A stretch of DNA of 64,000 bases from Syntrophothermus lipocalidus DSM 12680 (GCF_000092405.1 NC_014220.1:124001-188000); one strand, 5' to 3'; positions 36,816 to 44,914 are shown, numbered from the stretch's first letter. Made by a program: numbers and translations. The notes: a model not told the origin generated them from the letters alone.

Positions 36816-37055
36816 GTCACCACTAGAGAATGAAAATGCGGCTGTGGAGGAGTGTTAGCCGGGCGAAGCGACGTATGACGAGCCGTTGCAACACACGGCG
36901 AAACTGAGGGCTGCGAAGCGGAGCGAGAAACAGGAGGTTTCGAGCAGCGAGGGACTGAGTGCATGGATGCCGAATCCCGAGCGGTCCGCTTCGCACCGAA
37001 GAGAGCCGATGTGTTGCAGGCGAGGAGTCTTGGAGCGAGCTGGCTAACACTCCTC
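36816..37055. repeat. B3: full-length B element with 14-bp inverted repeat
   Basis: Opens GTCACCACTAGAGAATGAAA. GAGGAGTGTTAGCC (36847-36860) is matched exactly by GGCTAACACTCCTC (37042-37055). Between them lie GGGCGAAGCGACG, several GGAGCGAG/GAAGCGGAGC-like short stems and CACCGAAGAGAGCC. The outer parts match B2. It has no coding frame; the arrangement could be a structured RNA or a non-autonomous mobile element. Confidence 0.65.
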
Positions 37056-37165
37056 GGAAAACACTGTTCTTATCTATTCTTTTCTCTATTGGCAATACCC
37101 TCGAGTGTCACGGAAGTCTGCGTTAATCAGCGTCTAAGGAATCTGTGCTAATCTGTGCTAATCAG

Positions 37166-37251
37166 CCCGGCACTCAGCTGGCCGAACTTGCAACATGCCA
37201 GTTGGTCCCGAAAACGCTAGTCGCTAATCAGGACTTGAGCTGAGTGCCGGG
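37166..37251. repeat. M7: 86-bp hairpin element
   Basis: Ends CCCGGCACTCAGCT/AGCTGAGTGCCGGG. The interior is M2 reversed (contains GTTGGTCCCGAAAACGCTAG). Confidence 0.8.
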
Positions 37252-37258
37252 TCTGTGG

Positions 37259-37393
37259 CTAGAAGTCGGTATAAATAAACCTGGCTTCGACCCCGGTGGC
37301 AAACAGTATGCACAGAACCACCAGGACGAACAGCAGGACCCCCCAACTCACGTCCACAAATGCCCCAGATAAATTACGCCACAACCCACTCAC
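37259..37393 (-). CDS. DltX-like microprotein with C-terminal FIYTDF
   Basis: A 44-residue gene. It starts at GTG 37393 with GGGGGTG 6 nt upstream and lies 39 bp after the MBOAT gene on the same strand. One membrane helix (WGVLLFVLVVLCILFATGV) is followed by EARFIYTDF at the very C-terminus. DltX, the small partner of the MBOAT DltB in teichoic-acid D-alanylation, has the same plan: one helix and a terminal FIYNEF, whose Tyr is proposed to carry the acyl group. Here Y41 would play that part. The TAG stop uses the edge of repeat E9. Function is inferred from plan and neighbours. Confidence 0.75.
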   Translation of the reverse strand: MSGLWRNLSGAFVDVSWGVLLFVLVVLCILFATGVEARFIYTDF

Positions 37394-37432
37394 TTCTTAC
37401 ACCCCCGTCTGCGTTAACCTGCGCCAACCCGG

Positions 37433-38665
37433 TCACAGCCCGATAAGCCGCGCGCACGCCCCGGCCAGCTTAGCATAGGTAAGAGCAGCCGCCGAGAGCG
37501 AAGGCGAAGCGAAGAGCACCCACCCTGCCACCACGAAGTTAAACGTTAAGAAAACATTGAGGAAATGTACCGGGGTACCGAATCTCGCCAGCCTCTGCCC
37601 GAGGTACCGGTGCCAAATTCTATGCCCGACCATACCGAAACCGTGCCACAAGCCCCAGGCCACGAAGTTCCAAGCAGCCCCGTGCCAGAGCCCGCATATG
37701 GCAAAGGCCGCGATGAGGTTGGCCAGCGTGCGAGCAAATCCCAGGCGGCTCCCGCCCAGGGGAATATAAAGATAGTCCCGGATCCAGCTCGACAGGCTCA
37801 TGTGCCAGTGCCGCCAGAACTGGGCGATGTTGGGCTGAAAATACGGCCGGTCGAAGTTCTCCGGCACTTTAAATCCCAGCATCTGGGCCAGACCAATGGC
37901 CATATCCGAATACCCCGCAAAATCGAAGTAGATCTTGAATGCATAAGCGTAAGCGGCGAAAGCCAGCATTTGCGCGCTCCACGCTTCAGGAGCGGCCAGG
38001 GGAGCGGCAAACCGGCCTATGGTGTCGGCCAGAATGAACTTCTGCGCCAGTCCCAGAATGACCCGTTTACCGCCGCCCAACAGGTTGTCCAGCGCAAACT
38101 CGGGCATAGACTGGGACTGCTTCTGGAACCCTTGGTAGCGCTTTATGGGGCCGCTGACCAGGGTAGGGAAAAAGAATATGAACAGGGCAAAATCCGGCAC
38201 CTTGACCGTTTCCCGGTCGATCTTGCCCAGGTAAACGTCTGATACAAAGTGGATGAACTCAAACGTGAAAAACGAAATAGCCATCGGCACCAGGATATCG
38301 GGAACCGGGGCCGGGTGCCCCATGTGGATCCGAGACGCCAGCTCGTTCCAGGTAGAGACCAGCATCTTCCAGTATTTGAAGTATCCCAGGACCAGGACCG
38401 AGGCCGCAACTCCCACGAACAGCCATACCCGCGCGCGGCCCTTGCTACTTCCAGCTCCGTCCCTAGCCTTAAGTATAGCCAAGGCGGCGATATAGGTTAA
38501 GATCGTCATTACCAGGACCACGACCAGGTAAGGCACATAGTAGTACGCGTAAAACACCATGCCGGCCACGATCAGCAGGTACTTTCGGGCCCGGGGCGGA
38601 AGGACCCAGTATAACGGCAAGACCAGTGCGAAAAACAGGGCAAAGACCCCGGTGGTAAAGATCAC
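37433..38665 (-). CDS. MBOAT family membrane O-acyltransferase (DltB/AlgI/PatA-like)
   Basis: A 410-residue multi-pass protein that moves an acyl group across the membrane onto a surface polymer. Family motifs are FFPTLVSGPIKRYQ, YFDFAGYSDMAIGLAQMLGF, FDRPYFQPNIAQFWRHWHMSLSSWIRDYLYIPLGG and the catalytic-His block ICGLWHGAAWNFVAWG. The start GTG 38665 overlaps the stop of the SGNH gene (GTGA), so the two are translationally coupled. The microprotein gene follows. The pairing is that of PatA/PatB, AlgI/AlgJ and DltB/DltD. The acyl group and polymer are not told by sequence; csaB nearby suggests a secondary wall polymer. Confidence 0.92.
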   Translation of the reverse strand: MIFTTGVFALFFALVLPLYWVLPPRARKYLLIVAGMVFYAYYYVPYLVVVLVMTILTYIAALAILKARDGAGSSKGRARVWLFVGVAASVLVLGYFKYWKMLVSTWNELASRIHMGHPAPVPDILVPMAISFFTFEFIHFVSDVYLGKIDRETVKVPDFALFIFFFPTLVSGPIKRYQGFQKQSQSMPEFALDNLLGGGKRVILGLAQKFILADTIGRFAAPLAAPEAWSAQMLAFAAYAYAFKIYFDFAGYSDMAIGLAQMLGFKVPENFDRPYFQPNIAQFWRHWHMSLSSWIRDYLYIPLGGSRLGFARTLANLIAAFAICGLWHGAAWNFVAWGLWHGFGMVGHRIWHRYLGQRLARFGTPVHFLNVFLTFNFVVAGWVLFASPSLSAAALTYAKLAGACARLIGL

Positions 38666-39843
38666 GGGCTCACCCCCCTCAAGCGCGGGGCCAGCTCACG
38701 GGCCAGTTCCCTCGCTACTTTCCGGTTCCCGTCCGGGTTCAGGTGAACGTGGTCGACGAAGCTTTCGCCCGGCATCCGTCCGCAAAAGCTCAAGTAGGGA
38801 ACCTGATAGCGTCTCAGCAGTGATTCCACCAGGCGGGCATTGCTGACAAAACCGGGATTAGTCACCAGCGGGCCCAGGATATCCCGGTTCTGGTCGGTCA
38901 GAAAGACAAAAGACGGGTATTCCTGCCGTTCGAGAAACTCCAGTACCGCTTCACTGAACAGGTAAGCCGCGTTGGTTTCGGTATTGATGGGAGAAGAATC
39001 GTACATGAACGCCACCTTCTCCCTCTGTTTCGCTCTGTCAGCTGCAGCTGCCGGCCCAGGGCTCGCAGCAGATGCGGCTACTACGCCGCCGCCCGAGAGC
39101 TTCTGCCACACAGCCTTCAGCTTTGCTTCGACTTTGTCCCGGGGGTGGCCGCCGAAAAGGACGGAGTTGATCAATTCCCGGTAATGGTACAGGGGGAAAT
39201 ACCGGTCGAAGAACTCTGCCACCCGGTCGGGAAACGGCCGCGGGTAGACGGTATTGACCTTCTTTACCGCATCGGCTGGCAGGCCGGGGTCTAGGTACAA
39301 CCAGTTGAAAGCGACCGGGTCCTGGATGCTGGCCTTACCGTAGAACAGCAGGTTGAAATCGGCCACCACCGCATCCGGGTGCAGAGCCCCTACCCGCCGC
39401 AGGACGCAGTAAAGATCCCCAGGCTCGCTCCCAGGAACCGCCAGGTTCCACACCCGCACCTTTTTCCCCGGAAACAGCCCTTTAAGCTCTTCTTCCAGGT
39501 AAGCCGGGATGGTTTCGTTTTCACCCACTCCTGCCCCGTAGGCTACCGAGTCCCCGAGGAATAACACGTTAATGTCGTAGTCGGAGAGGTGCTTTTCTAT
39601 ATAGCGAAGAACCAGCGGAAAGTCTTTATGGATCTGTTCAAAATTACGGGGCAGCCGCTGGCCATAAACATACGTCCGGCTCTGGCTCTCATAATACCTG
39701 TTCACCAGAGAAGGCAACGACACCTGTGCCAGTAGCATCAGCCCAAGAAAAACGGCGAATACCCGCCGTAAATCCTTAGGCTGCACAGCCTCCCGTATTC
39801 GATTCCAGCGATCCCGCATAACATCCAGCAACAACCCAAACAC
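38662..39843 (-). CDS. SGNH-hydrolase-like partner of MBOAT (DltD/AlgJ/PatB type)
   Basis: A 393-residue type II membrane protein: one N-terminal helix (RRVFAVFLGLMLLAQVSLP), then an extracytoplasmic SGNH domain with the Ser block VLFLGDSVAYGAG and the late DHVHLNPDGNRKVA Asp-x2-His block. A Pro/Ala-rich linker (AASAASPGPAAAADRA) interrupts the domain. Such proteins complete transfer of the acyl group delivered by the MBOAT. The GTG at 39843 abuts AGAAGG; TTG 39834, 9 nt after that site, may be the real start. First gene of the three-gene acylation set. Confidence 0.88.
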   Translation of the reverse strand: MFGLLLDVMRDRWNRIREAVQPKDLRRVFAVFLGLMLLAQVSLPSLVNRYYESQSRTYVYGQRLPRNFEQIHKDFPLVLRYIEKHLSDYDINVLFLGDSVAYGAGVGENETIPAYLEEELKGLFPGKKVRVWNLAVPGSEPGDLYCVLRRVGALHPDAVVADFNLLFYGKASIQDPVAFNWLYLDPGLPADAVKKVNTVYPRPFPDRVAEFFDRYFPLYHYRELINSVLFGGHPRDKVEAKLKAVWQKLSGGGVVAASAASPGPAAAADRAKQREKVAFMYDSSPINTETNAAYLFSEAVLEFLERQEYPSFVFLTDQNRDILGPLVTNPGFVSNARLVESLLRRYQVPYLSFCGRMPGESFVDHVHLNPDGNRKVARELARELAPRLRGVSP

Positions 39844-39854
39844 CCTTCTTTAAC

Positions 39855-40091
39855 AGCCACAGATGCACACAGATTATCACAGATGATCACAGAGTTTTAG
39901 TAGACGCTGATTAACGCAGATTTGTACTGGTTACAAAAAATAATTGCATTCTATAAAAAATATAAATAGGATTTACCGCCAACATTAGACGGATATTGCA
40001 AAGCCTAGGAGTACTGCTTTTAAGCAGCTCAGGGAGTCTGCGTCTTACAATGTCTGTGTCAATCAGTGCAAATCTGTGTTTATCTGTGGCT
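39855..40091. repeat. E11: E element between csaB and the SGNH gene
   Basis: Left arm AGCCACAGAT, GCACACAGAT, TATCACAGAT, GATCACAGAG; right arm TCTGTGTCA, ATCAGTGCAA, ATCTGTGTTT, ATCTGTGGCT. Clean 10-bp steps on both sides. The AT-rich interior of about 140 bp must hold the minus-strand promoter of the acylation genes; TATATTTTTTATAG near 39955 is a candidate -10 region. The right arm supplies the end of csaB. Confidence 0.78.
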
Positions 40092-41078
40092 CAATACTGC
40101 TTCTATAAGTACCTCCCCGTCCGGCTGCTCGACCGACATCGCGGGTTCTTTCCCTACAGAAGCCAGGAAGCGGTCGATCTTCGGGTCATACGAAATGCCG
40201 ACCACCGGCACCCCCATCGCGTGCCCGAGTATCAACGCGTGCAGCCGCATTCCGATTACCAGGTCCAAACAGGCAATGACCGAAGCCATCTCTACGACCG
40301 ACAGCGGCTCGTCCACGACAGATGAGGGCCGGTTCATCATTCTTATGATATCCCGGCAGACGGCGACATCCGACTCGTACTGGAAAGGCAGAAATACGAC
40401 CGAACAGCCCGATTCCACCAGCCGGTCCGCTGCTTCGGCTACCGCCAGCCTATAGGCGGTAAGCCCTCGCCACTCGCGGACCGAGATACCCACAATCTTC
40501 TGTTCGCCCAACCCTTTTACGCCCCAGCGCTCCAGTATTCGCCGTCCCATTTGCAGATCGGCCACCTCTCGGTCCAGAGTCAGTACCGGGTCTACCGTCA
40601 CTTCGATAAGCTCCGGGGCCAGCCCCATGGCCACAAGCTCCTCCTTCGACTCCGGGTCCCGCACCGATATGCCCCGGGCCCGGCGTAAGGTCAATCTTAC
40701 CAAAAGCCGGCCCAGACTCGAGCGGACAGGCCCGATGCCCTGAGCGTGAATCCAGAACGGTCTTCCCGCTAGTATCGCCAGCCACATCACCCCCAGGTAG
40801 TAACAGAGGCTGCCCAGCCCGGTCACATCCTGAAGCAGGCTTCCGCCCCCGCTTATCAGGCCGTCGGAAGCGCGCAGAGCCCGCCAGACCGCCACCGGAT
40901 TCCAGCGGTCAGCGGCCTTAACGCCGTAGCTAGAGGCCGTGTGCTCGCAGTTCCCAGAAAGCACGGTTATGTCGGTACCGGGGAACGAAGAACGAAGCGC
41001 CCGCACGAGAGCAAAGAGGATCGCCTCATCTCCCAGGTTACCGAACCCGTAATAGCCGCTAATCACGCATTTCTTCAC
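40080..41078 (-). CDS. csaB: Polysaccharide pyruvyl transferase CsaB
   Basis: Adds a pyruvate ketal to secondary cell-wall polymer, the ligand for SLH domains. Family stretches are ISGYYGFGNLGDEAILFALVRAL, LISGGGSLLQDVTG, WIHAQGIGPV, SVRDPESKEELVAMG, DPVLTL and VIGMRLHALILGHAMGVPVVGISYDPKIDRFLASVG. I take GTG 41078 (MKKCVISGYYG…), overlapping the DUF5693 gene by 20 bp; ATG 41102 is an alternative. The protein is 332 residues. Its last four residues, LSHR, and the stop come from repeat E11. An SLH-tailed protein lies downstream. Confidence 0.93.
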   Translation of the reverse strand: MKKCVISGYYGFGNLGDEAILFALVRALRSSFPGTDITVLSGNCEHTASSYGVKAADRWNPVAVWRALRASDGLISGGGSLLQDVTGLGSLCYYLGVMWLAILAGRPFWIHAQGIGPVRSSLGRLLVRLTLRRARGISVRDPESKEELVAMGLAPELIEVTVDPVLTLDREVADLQMGRRILERWGVKGLGEQKIVGISVREWRGLTAYRLAVAEAADRLVESGCSVVFLPFQYESDVAVCRDIIRMMNRPSSVVDEPLSVVEMASVIACLDLVIGMRLHALILGHAMGVPVVGISYDPKIDRFLASVGKEPAMSVEQPDGEVLIEAVLSHR

Positions 41079-43038
41079 TGACTCGTATCTTCTCAGGCTC
41101 ATCTTCAACTGCCTCGCCCAGTCTTTCCCACCACATTCCGAGAACCTTAACCGCCGCATAAGCCACTAGCCCCACCGCCAGGCCCAGGACCAGGCCGTTG
41201 CAAGTACGGAGTACGGAAACCATAAGCGGGGTGTGGATATGGGCGAAGGTGTTCACCATCGAGACCTGGCCGATAGCCGCCAGGACTAAAAGCGGCAGAA
41301 AACGGTTATTGCGGTAACCGTATAAAAGCAAAAGCAGCATGGCCGGGTGTCCCAGGGCAAACTCCTTAGTCCTGGGCCTCGCACCCATGATGTGGTCCAG
41401 CAAAGTCCGGAGCTTGAGCTCCAGACCGCTCACTGGCAGCCCTTCATTGCCGGTACGGATGAGGTACACGGCCAGCGCAGCTGCCAGGACGAGACCCCCA
41501 AGGGCCATTCCTGTTTCCAGGGGCCGTACCATCATGCCCTCGATCTTTTCCCTCAAGCTCCGGCCCGGGGCCGCCTTCAAGACGAAGAAAACGGCCACCA
41601 CCCCCAGGGGCACGGCATGGGCTAGCTTCACTCCGGCGAACTGGTTCAGCTTCAGCATAAAAGAAGAGTCGGCCAGAAGCCCTACCATAAACACCGCGCC
41701 CAGCAATGACACGCCCGACATTTTAACGAAAGCCGACAAAGCTCTGCCCACGGTCCGGGGTTTGGCGTCCACCCCCGTGAGCACTCCGAGAGTGGGGAAA
41801 ACCAGAACCGAGGTGAGGGCCATCAGCTTGGCCGCGAACGTTCGGTCTGCGTAGAGAAGCAGCACCCAAACCGCGGCGGCCGCCAAGGCCAGCCCAACGA
41901 GCCACCGTCTCCACCCCAGAGCCGCAAAGAGCAGCACGCCTCCGGCGATAACTCCCAGCCCCGCCACAAAAACCAGGACGAGAGGTGCCGCCGAAGCCGG
42001 CAGGGTCGAGGCTGGCCCCGCAGACAGTCCTTCTTCGAGCAGCCTTTGCTTGGTGGCAGAAATCATGTGGCCTAGAGCCGCCAGGCTCTTTTCATTGGAT
42101 AGGGGCTTGAACAGGAGCAGGCGATGGTTCCTTTCGGCCGCAGCCAATACGTAACGGTCAATCGCTTCGGATGAAGAAAGAGACTTCTGGTCTTTGTCGT
42201 TTAGGGTGTGCAACCGGACCAGATGCTGGTCCAGCAGGCGGGCGAGTTTGGGCAGCCCTGCCTGGGGATAGAACTCTATTTCAGCGACCGGTACCCCTAG
42301 TTTCGCCATCTGGCGGGCGGTTTCATCTAAGGCCCCGGGATAGCCGGGTACAGTAGTGTCGTTGAATACGATGCCGGCAAGGCCGGGCATGTCTGCAAAC
42401 TGCCCGAACACCTTGCCGATGCTGGTTCGATTAGCTCCCGGCCACGTTCGGACCTGTAAAAAAACGTCAAGGCCGCGAGAACTCACCTCGCGTGCGGTTG
42501 TCAGAGAAAACCCGGCCCCGATGTCTTTTAAGACTTCGTATGGCGCTACGGTACCTACCACACAGCCGTCCTCAGTCGCAAGACAATAACTATTCGGCAG
42601 CTTGGCCGGGATGAAACGGGCCAACTGTTCACCGGTTACGGGATTGGTAGCCACCAGATACGTCCGTGAGGGTTCCAAGTAGCCGCGAGCCTGCAGTTCG
42701 GATAGCCAGGAAGGATGCTCGGCCTCGTCCAGCAAAGCCACAAGCTGGCGTCCCTGGTAGACAACGGCGTCCCCCCGTTTCACCAGGTCTTCCACCGTCG
42801 GTTCCTGTATGACCACCCCGGTCAGCCCCCGCTCCTTGAGAAACGACATGCCTTCGCGGGCAGTCATGCCTTCAGCTCCGGCCAGGGACACGATGTCCCC
42901 GTAGCTAGCCAACAGCTCCACCTGCCGGAAATCTTTCTCCACGAGGAACCGGTACCGGTAGGCGGTGTACGCCGAACTCACAACCGCTATAACAATGACC
43001 GCAATCAAACCCAGCTTCAAACTCCTGGTAAGCTGCAT
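41059..43038 (-). CDS. DUF5693 membrane protein
   Basis: A 659-residue protein: one N-terminal helix (GLIAVIVIAVVSSAYTAY), an extracytoplasmic domain of about 310 residues resembling the N-terminal part of this family (EGMTAREGMSFLKERGLTGVVIQEPTVEDL; GIVFNDTTVPGYPGALDETARQMAKLGVPVAEIEFYPQAG), and then some ten membrane helices. DUF5693 proteins regularly precede csaB in Firmicutes; no biochemical function is established. The overlap with csaB implies cotranslation. A role in handling the pyruvylated polymer or its precursor is an inference from this linkage. Confidence 0.88.
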   Translation of the reverse strand: MQLTRSLKLGLIAVIVIAVVSSAYTAYRYRFLVEKDFRQVELLASYGDIVSLAGAEGMTAREGMSFLKERGLTGVVIQEPTVEDLVKRGDAVVYQGRQLVALLDEAEHPSWLSELQARGYLEPSRTYLVATNPVTGEQLARFIPAKLPNSYCLATEDGCVVGTVAPYEVLKDIGAGFSLTTAREVSSRGLDVFLQVRTWPGANRTSIGKVFGQFADMPGLAGIVFNDTTVPGYPGALDETARQMAKLGVPVAEIEFYPQAGLPKLARLLDQHLVRLHTLNDKDQKSLSSSEAIDRYVLAAAERNHRLLLFKPLSNEKSLAALGHMISATKQRLLEEGLSAGPASTLPASAAPLVLVFVAGLGVIAGGVLLFAALGWRRWLVGLALAAAAVWVLLLYADRTFAAKLMALTSVLVFPTLGVLTGVDAKPRTVGRALSAFVKMSGVSLLGAVFMVGLLADSSFMLKLNQFAGVKLAHAVPLGVVAVFFVLKAAPGRSLREKIEGMMVRPLETGMALGGLVLAAALAVYLIRTGNEGLPVSGLELKLRTLLDHIMGARPRTKEFALGHPAMLLLLLYGYRNNRFLPLLVLAAIGQVSMVNTFAHIHTPLMVSVLRTCNGLVLGLAVGLVAYAAVKVLGMWWERLGEAVEDEPEKIRVSEEMRD

Positions 43039-43225
43039 ACTGATGCCCTCCCGCTGTTTCCCACCACGAGTACCGAGTACATATACATACCTATTAGTAT
43101 AAAGCTCCAGTCCCCGTTTGCAAACCGTTTATCGTTGGGAGGGGGGAAGGTATATTTACCATAACATGGCGTGACAAGAAAGGCGAAACGAAGGAAAGTG
43201 AAGGGTAGGGAAGAAAAAGCCCAGC

Positions 43226-43450
43226 CTAACCCGCAGAGACGTGTTCGATTTCGATGTAATTGGCCACGCTGGTAGGGGTAGGAATTGGCAACCCGTCTTC
43301 TTTGAGGCCTTCAAGGTGCAGTTCCAGTGCTTCGGCCAGCAGTTGTAAAGTCTCTTCTGGTGTTCTTCCTGCTGCCACGCATCCCGGCACATCGGGCAAA
43401 TATGCGGAGTAGTTGTCAGAGCCTTTTTCAATCACAACCAAGTAACGCAT
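43226..43450 (-). CDS. HicB-like antitoxin domain protein, orphan
   Basis: A 74-residue protein with the HicB partial RNase-H-like fold: MRYLVVIEKGSDNYSAYLPDVPGCVAAGRTPEETLQLLAEALELHLEGLKEDG, then a short acidic tail. Start ATG 43450 has GAGGAGG 8 nt upstream. HicB normally partners with a small HicA mRNase toxin encoded next to it; no HicA-like frame is found between 43.04 and 43.75 kb. Solitary HicB-like proteins are common. It is the first of the minus-strand genes here and is divergent from the polysaccharide cluster. Confidence 0.8.
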   Translation of the reverse strand: MRYLVVIEKGSDNYSAYLPDVPGCVAAGRTPEETLQLLAEALELHLEGLKEDGLPIPTPTSVANYIEIEHVSAG

Positions 43451-43570
43451 CAATTATCCCTCCTCGCATCCAGTCCTGCCTGCCGCAAGATTATTATTCC
43501 ACAGAACGAGAGTGAAAACAATCTTTCAAAAAATCCGCGGAGCTAGTAGGTTTTTGTAATTGTTAATAGC

Positions 43571-43610
43571 ATCTGTGAAAATCTGCGTTAATCTGTGTCT
43601 ATCAGTGGCT
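43571..43610. repeat. E12: isolated array of four 10-bp units
   Basis: ATCTGTGAAA, ATCTGCGTTA, ATCTGTGTCT, ATCAGTGGCT: the cleanest single example of the 10-bp unit. No inverted partner lies before hicB. Confidence 0.75.
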
Positions 43611-43657
43611 ATGATGCGGCAGGAATTAGCTCGTCGTTTGTCGAAGCCTTATAGACA

Positions 43658-43714
43658 ACCACCGGAGGCGGTGGTAGAATCACACATAGCGAAGTCGAGG
43701 CCGGTACCGGCCTC
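43658..43714. other. Two hairpins upstream of the polysaccharide cluster
   Basis: ACCACCG/CGGTGGT around GAGG (43658-43675), and a perfect 18-bp palindrome GAGGCCGGTACCGGCCTC (43697-43714). They lie 40-100 bp before the first gene of the cluster, in what should be its leader, without a T tract. Either a structured leader RNA or a repeat of another kind. Confidence 0.45.
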
Positions 43715-43754
43715 ACGATTGCAGGAAGGCCGAAGCTAGAAAGAAGGTAAAAAC

Positions 43755-44819
43755 GTGTCGATACACTGGCAGTCATACCTTGTCGCCTTTATCATAGCCC
43801 TGGTCGTGGCTCGAATCACGGTCCCCCTGGCCCGCAAACTGGCCTTTAAGCTGGGGGCTGTTGACGAGCCCGACGCCCGCAAGGTGCATACGAACATCAT
43901 GCCCCGGCTGGGAGGGCTTGCCATATTCGCAGGATTTGTGTGCGCTGCGGCATGGGCAGTGCAAGCCCAGGGCCCCTACTTAGGTATCATTATAGGAGGA
44001 ATTATCGTCTTTGCCGTCGGGGCACTGGACGACGTGTTCAGCCTGTCCCCCTGGGCCAAGCTCGCGGGCCAGATCTTGGCAGCGGCGGTAGCCGTTTACT
44101 GCGGAGTCACCGTACACTTCATGACCAACCCGTTTGACGGGCTGATCTACCTGGGCAAGCTCGGGGTTCCCCTGACCCTCTTGTGGATAGTCGGGGTTAC
44201 CAACGCCGTCAACCTGGTGGACGGGCTGGACGGGCTGGCGGCCGGGGTTTCCGGTATCGCGGCCCTCAGCATGGGTATTATTGCTTTTCAGCAGGGAGAG
44301 CCGGCAGTGGCCCTGCTCTGCCTGGCCCTGGTCGGCGCCGTCCTCGGCTTTCTACCCTATAACTTTCACCCGGCCCGCATCTTCATGGGTGATGCCGGTG
44401 CCCTTTTCTTAGGCTTCGTCTTGGCCTGCCTGGCGGTAGTGGGGCTGGCCAAGAGCGCGGCCGTGATTTCTTTGTTCGTCCCGATCGTGGTTCTCGGGAT
44501 CCCGGTATTCGATACCTTTTTTGCCATTATAAGGCGTATTAATAAGAAGGTGCCGATCTTCGCCCCCGACAAGAACCACCTGCATCACAGACTGATGGCA
44601 CTGGGGTTCAGCCACCGCCAGAGCGTCTTGATAATTTACGGCATCAGCGTTATCTTCGGCGGGGCAGCGGTGGCTTTGACTTACGTCACCAGCCCCCAGG
44701 CGACGCTGATCCTGGCCCTGCTTCTGGTCTTCGTGGTCATCGGGGCCACCCGCATCGGCATCGTCACCGGCCGCGAGGTTAAACATAAGCCACAGATTTA
44801 CACAGATATTCACGGATGA
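43755..44819 (+). CDS. Polyprenyl-phosphate HexNAc-1-phosphate transferase (WecA/TagO type)
   Basis: Starts polymer synthesis by moving a HexNAc-1-phosphate (probably GlcNAc) onto undecaprenyl phosphate. It is a 354-residue protein of the MraY/WecA superfamily with about ten helices. Motifs are DEPDARKVHTNIMPRLGG, FAVGALDDVFSLSPWAKL, TNAVNLVDGLDGLAAGVSG, FHPARIFMGDAGALFLGF and APDKNHLHHRLMALGFSHRQSV (the WecA/TagO His-rich loop). Start GTG 43755 behind AAGAAGGT. Its last ten residues come from repeat E13. LCP and polymerase genes follow. Confidence 0.93.
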   Translation: MSIHWQSYLVAFIIALVVARITVPLARKLAFKLGAVDEPDARKVHTNIMPRLGGLAIFAGFVCAAAWAVQAQGPYLGIIIGGIIVFAVGALDDVFSLSPWAKLAGQILAAAVAVYCGVTVHFMTNPFDGLIYLGKLGVPLTLLWIVGVTNAVNLVDGLDGLAAGVSGIAALSMGIIAFQQGEPAVALLCLALVGAVLGFLPYNFHPARIFMGDAGALFLGFVLACLAVVGLAKSAAVISLFVPIVVLGIPVFDTFFAIIRRINKKVPIFAPDKNHLHHRLMALGFSHRQSVLIIYGISVIFGGAAVALTYVTSPQATLILALLLVFVVIGATRIGIVTGREVKHKPQIYTDIHG

Positions 44820-44895
44820 ACACAGATTTTATTTATAGTAAAAGAAAAAATCCGTATCAGTGTAAATCCATGTTAATCAGTGTTCATCTGTGGCT
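44788..44895. repeat. E13: compact E element of 108 bp
   Basis: Left arm AGCCACAGAT, TTACACAGAT, ATTCACGGAT, GAACACAGAT. Right arm ATCAGTGTAA, ATCCATGTTA, ATCAGTGTTC, ATCTGTGGCT. Four exact 10-bp units on each side of a 28-bp AT-rich centre: the simplest complete E element and a good reference copy. A 24-bp fragment (ATCTGCGTTA, ATCTGCGTCG) recurs at 45977-45996. Confidence 0.85.
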
Positions 44896-44914
44896 ACTCT
44901 AGAGGTGAAATACA

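Larger units (their letters stand above)
36777..37260. repeat. E9: long E element holding B3 and M7
   Basis: Left arm AGCCACAGAT, GCACACAGAC; right arm of AATCTGTGCTA-type units and, after M7, GTCTGTGGCT. It starts 26 bp upstream of the FAD gene and ends inside the stop codon of the microprotein gene. No protein gene was seen inside; short frames have no ribosome site. Confidence 0.75.

Noticed and set aside
36816-37055. B3 as a transposase-bearing insertion sequence
   Set aside because: No frame longer than a few dozen codons and no transposase motif on either strand.
43571-43610. 10-bp periodic arrays as CRISPR repeats
   Set aside because: Units are 10 bp with no spacers between them, are degenerate, and there are no cas genes.
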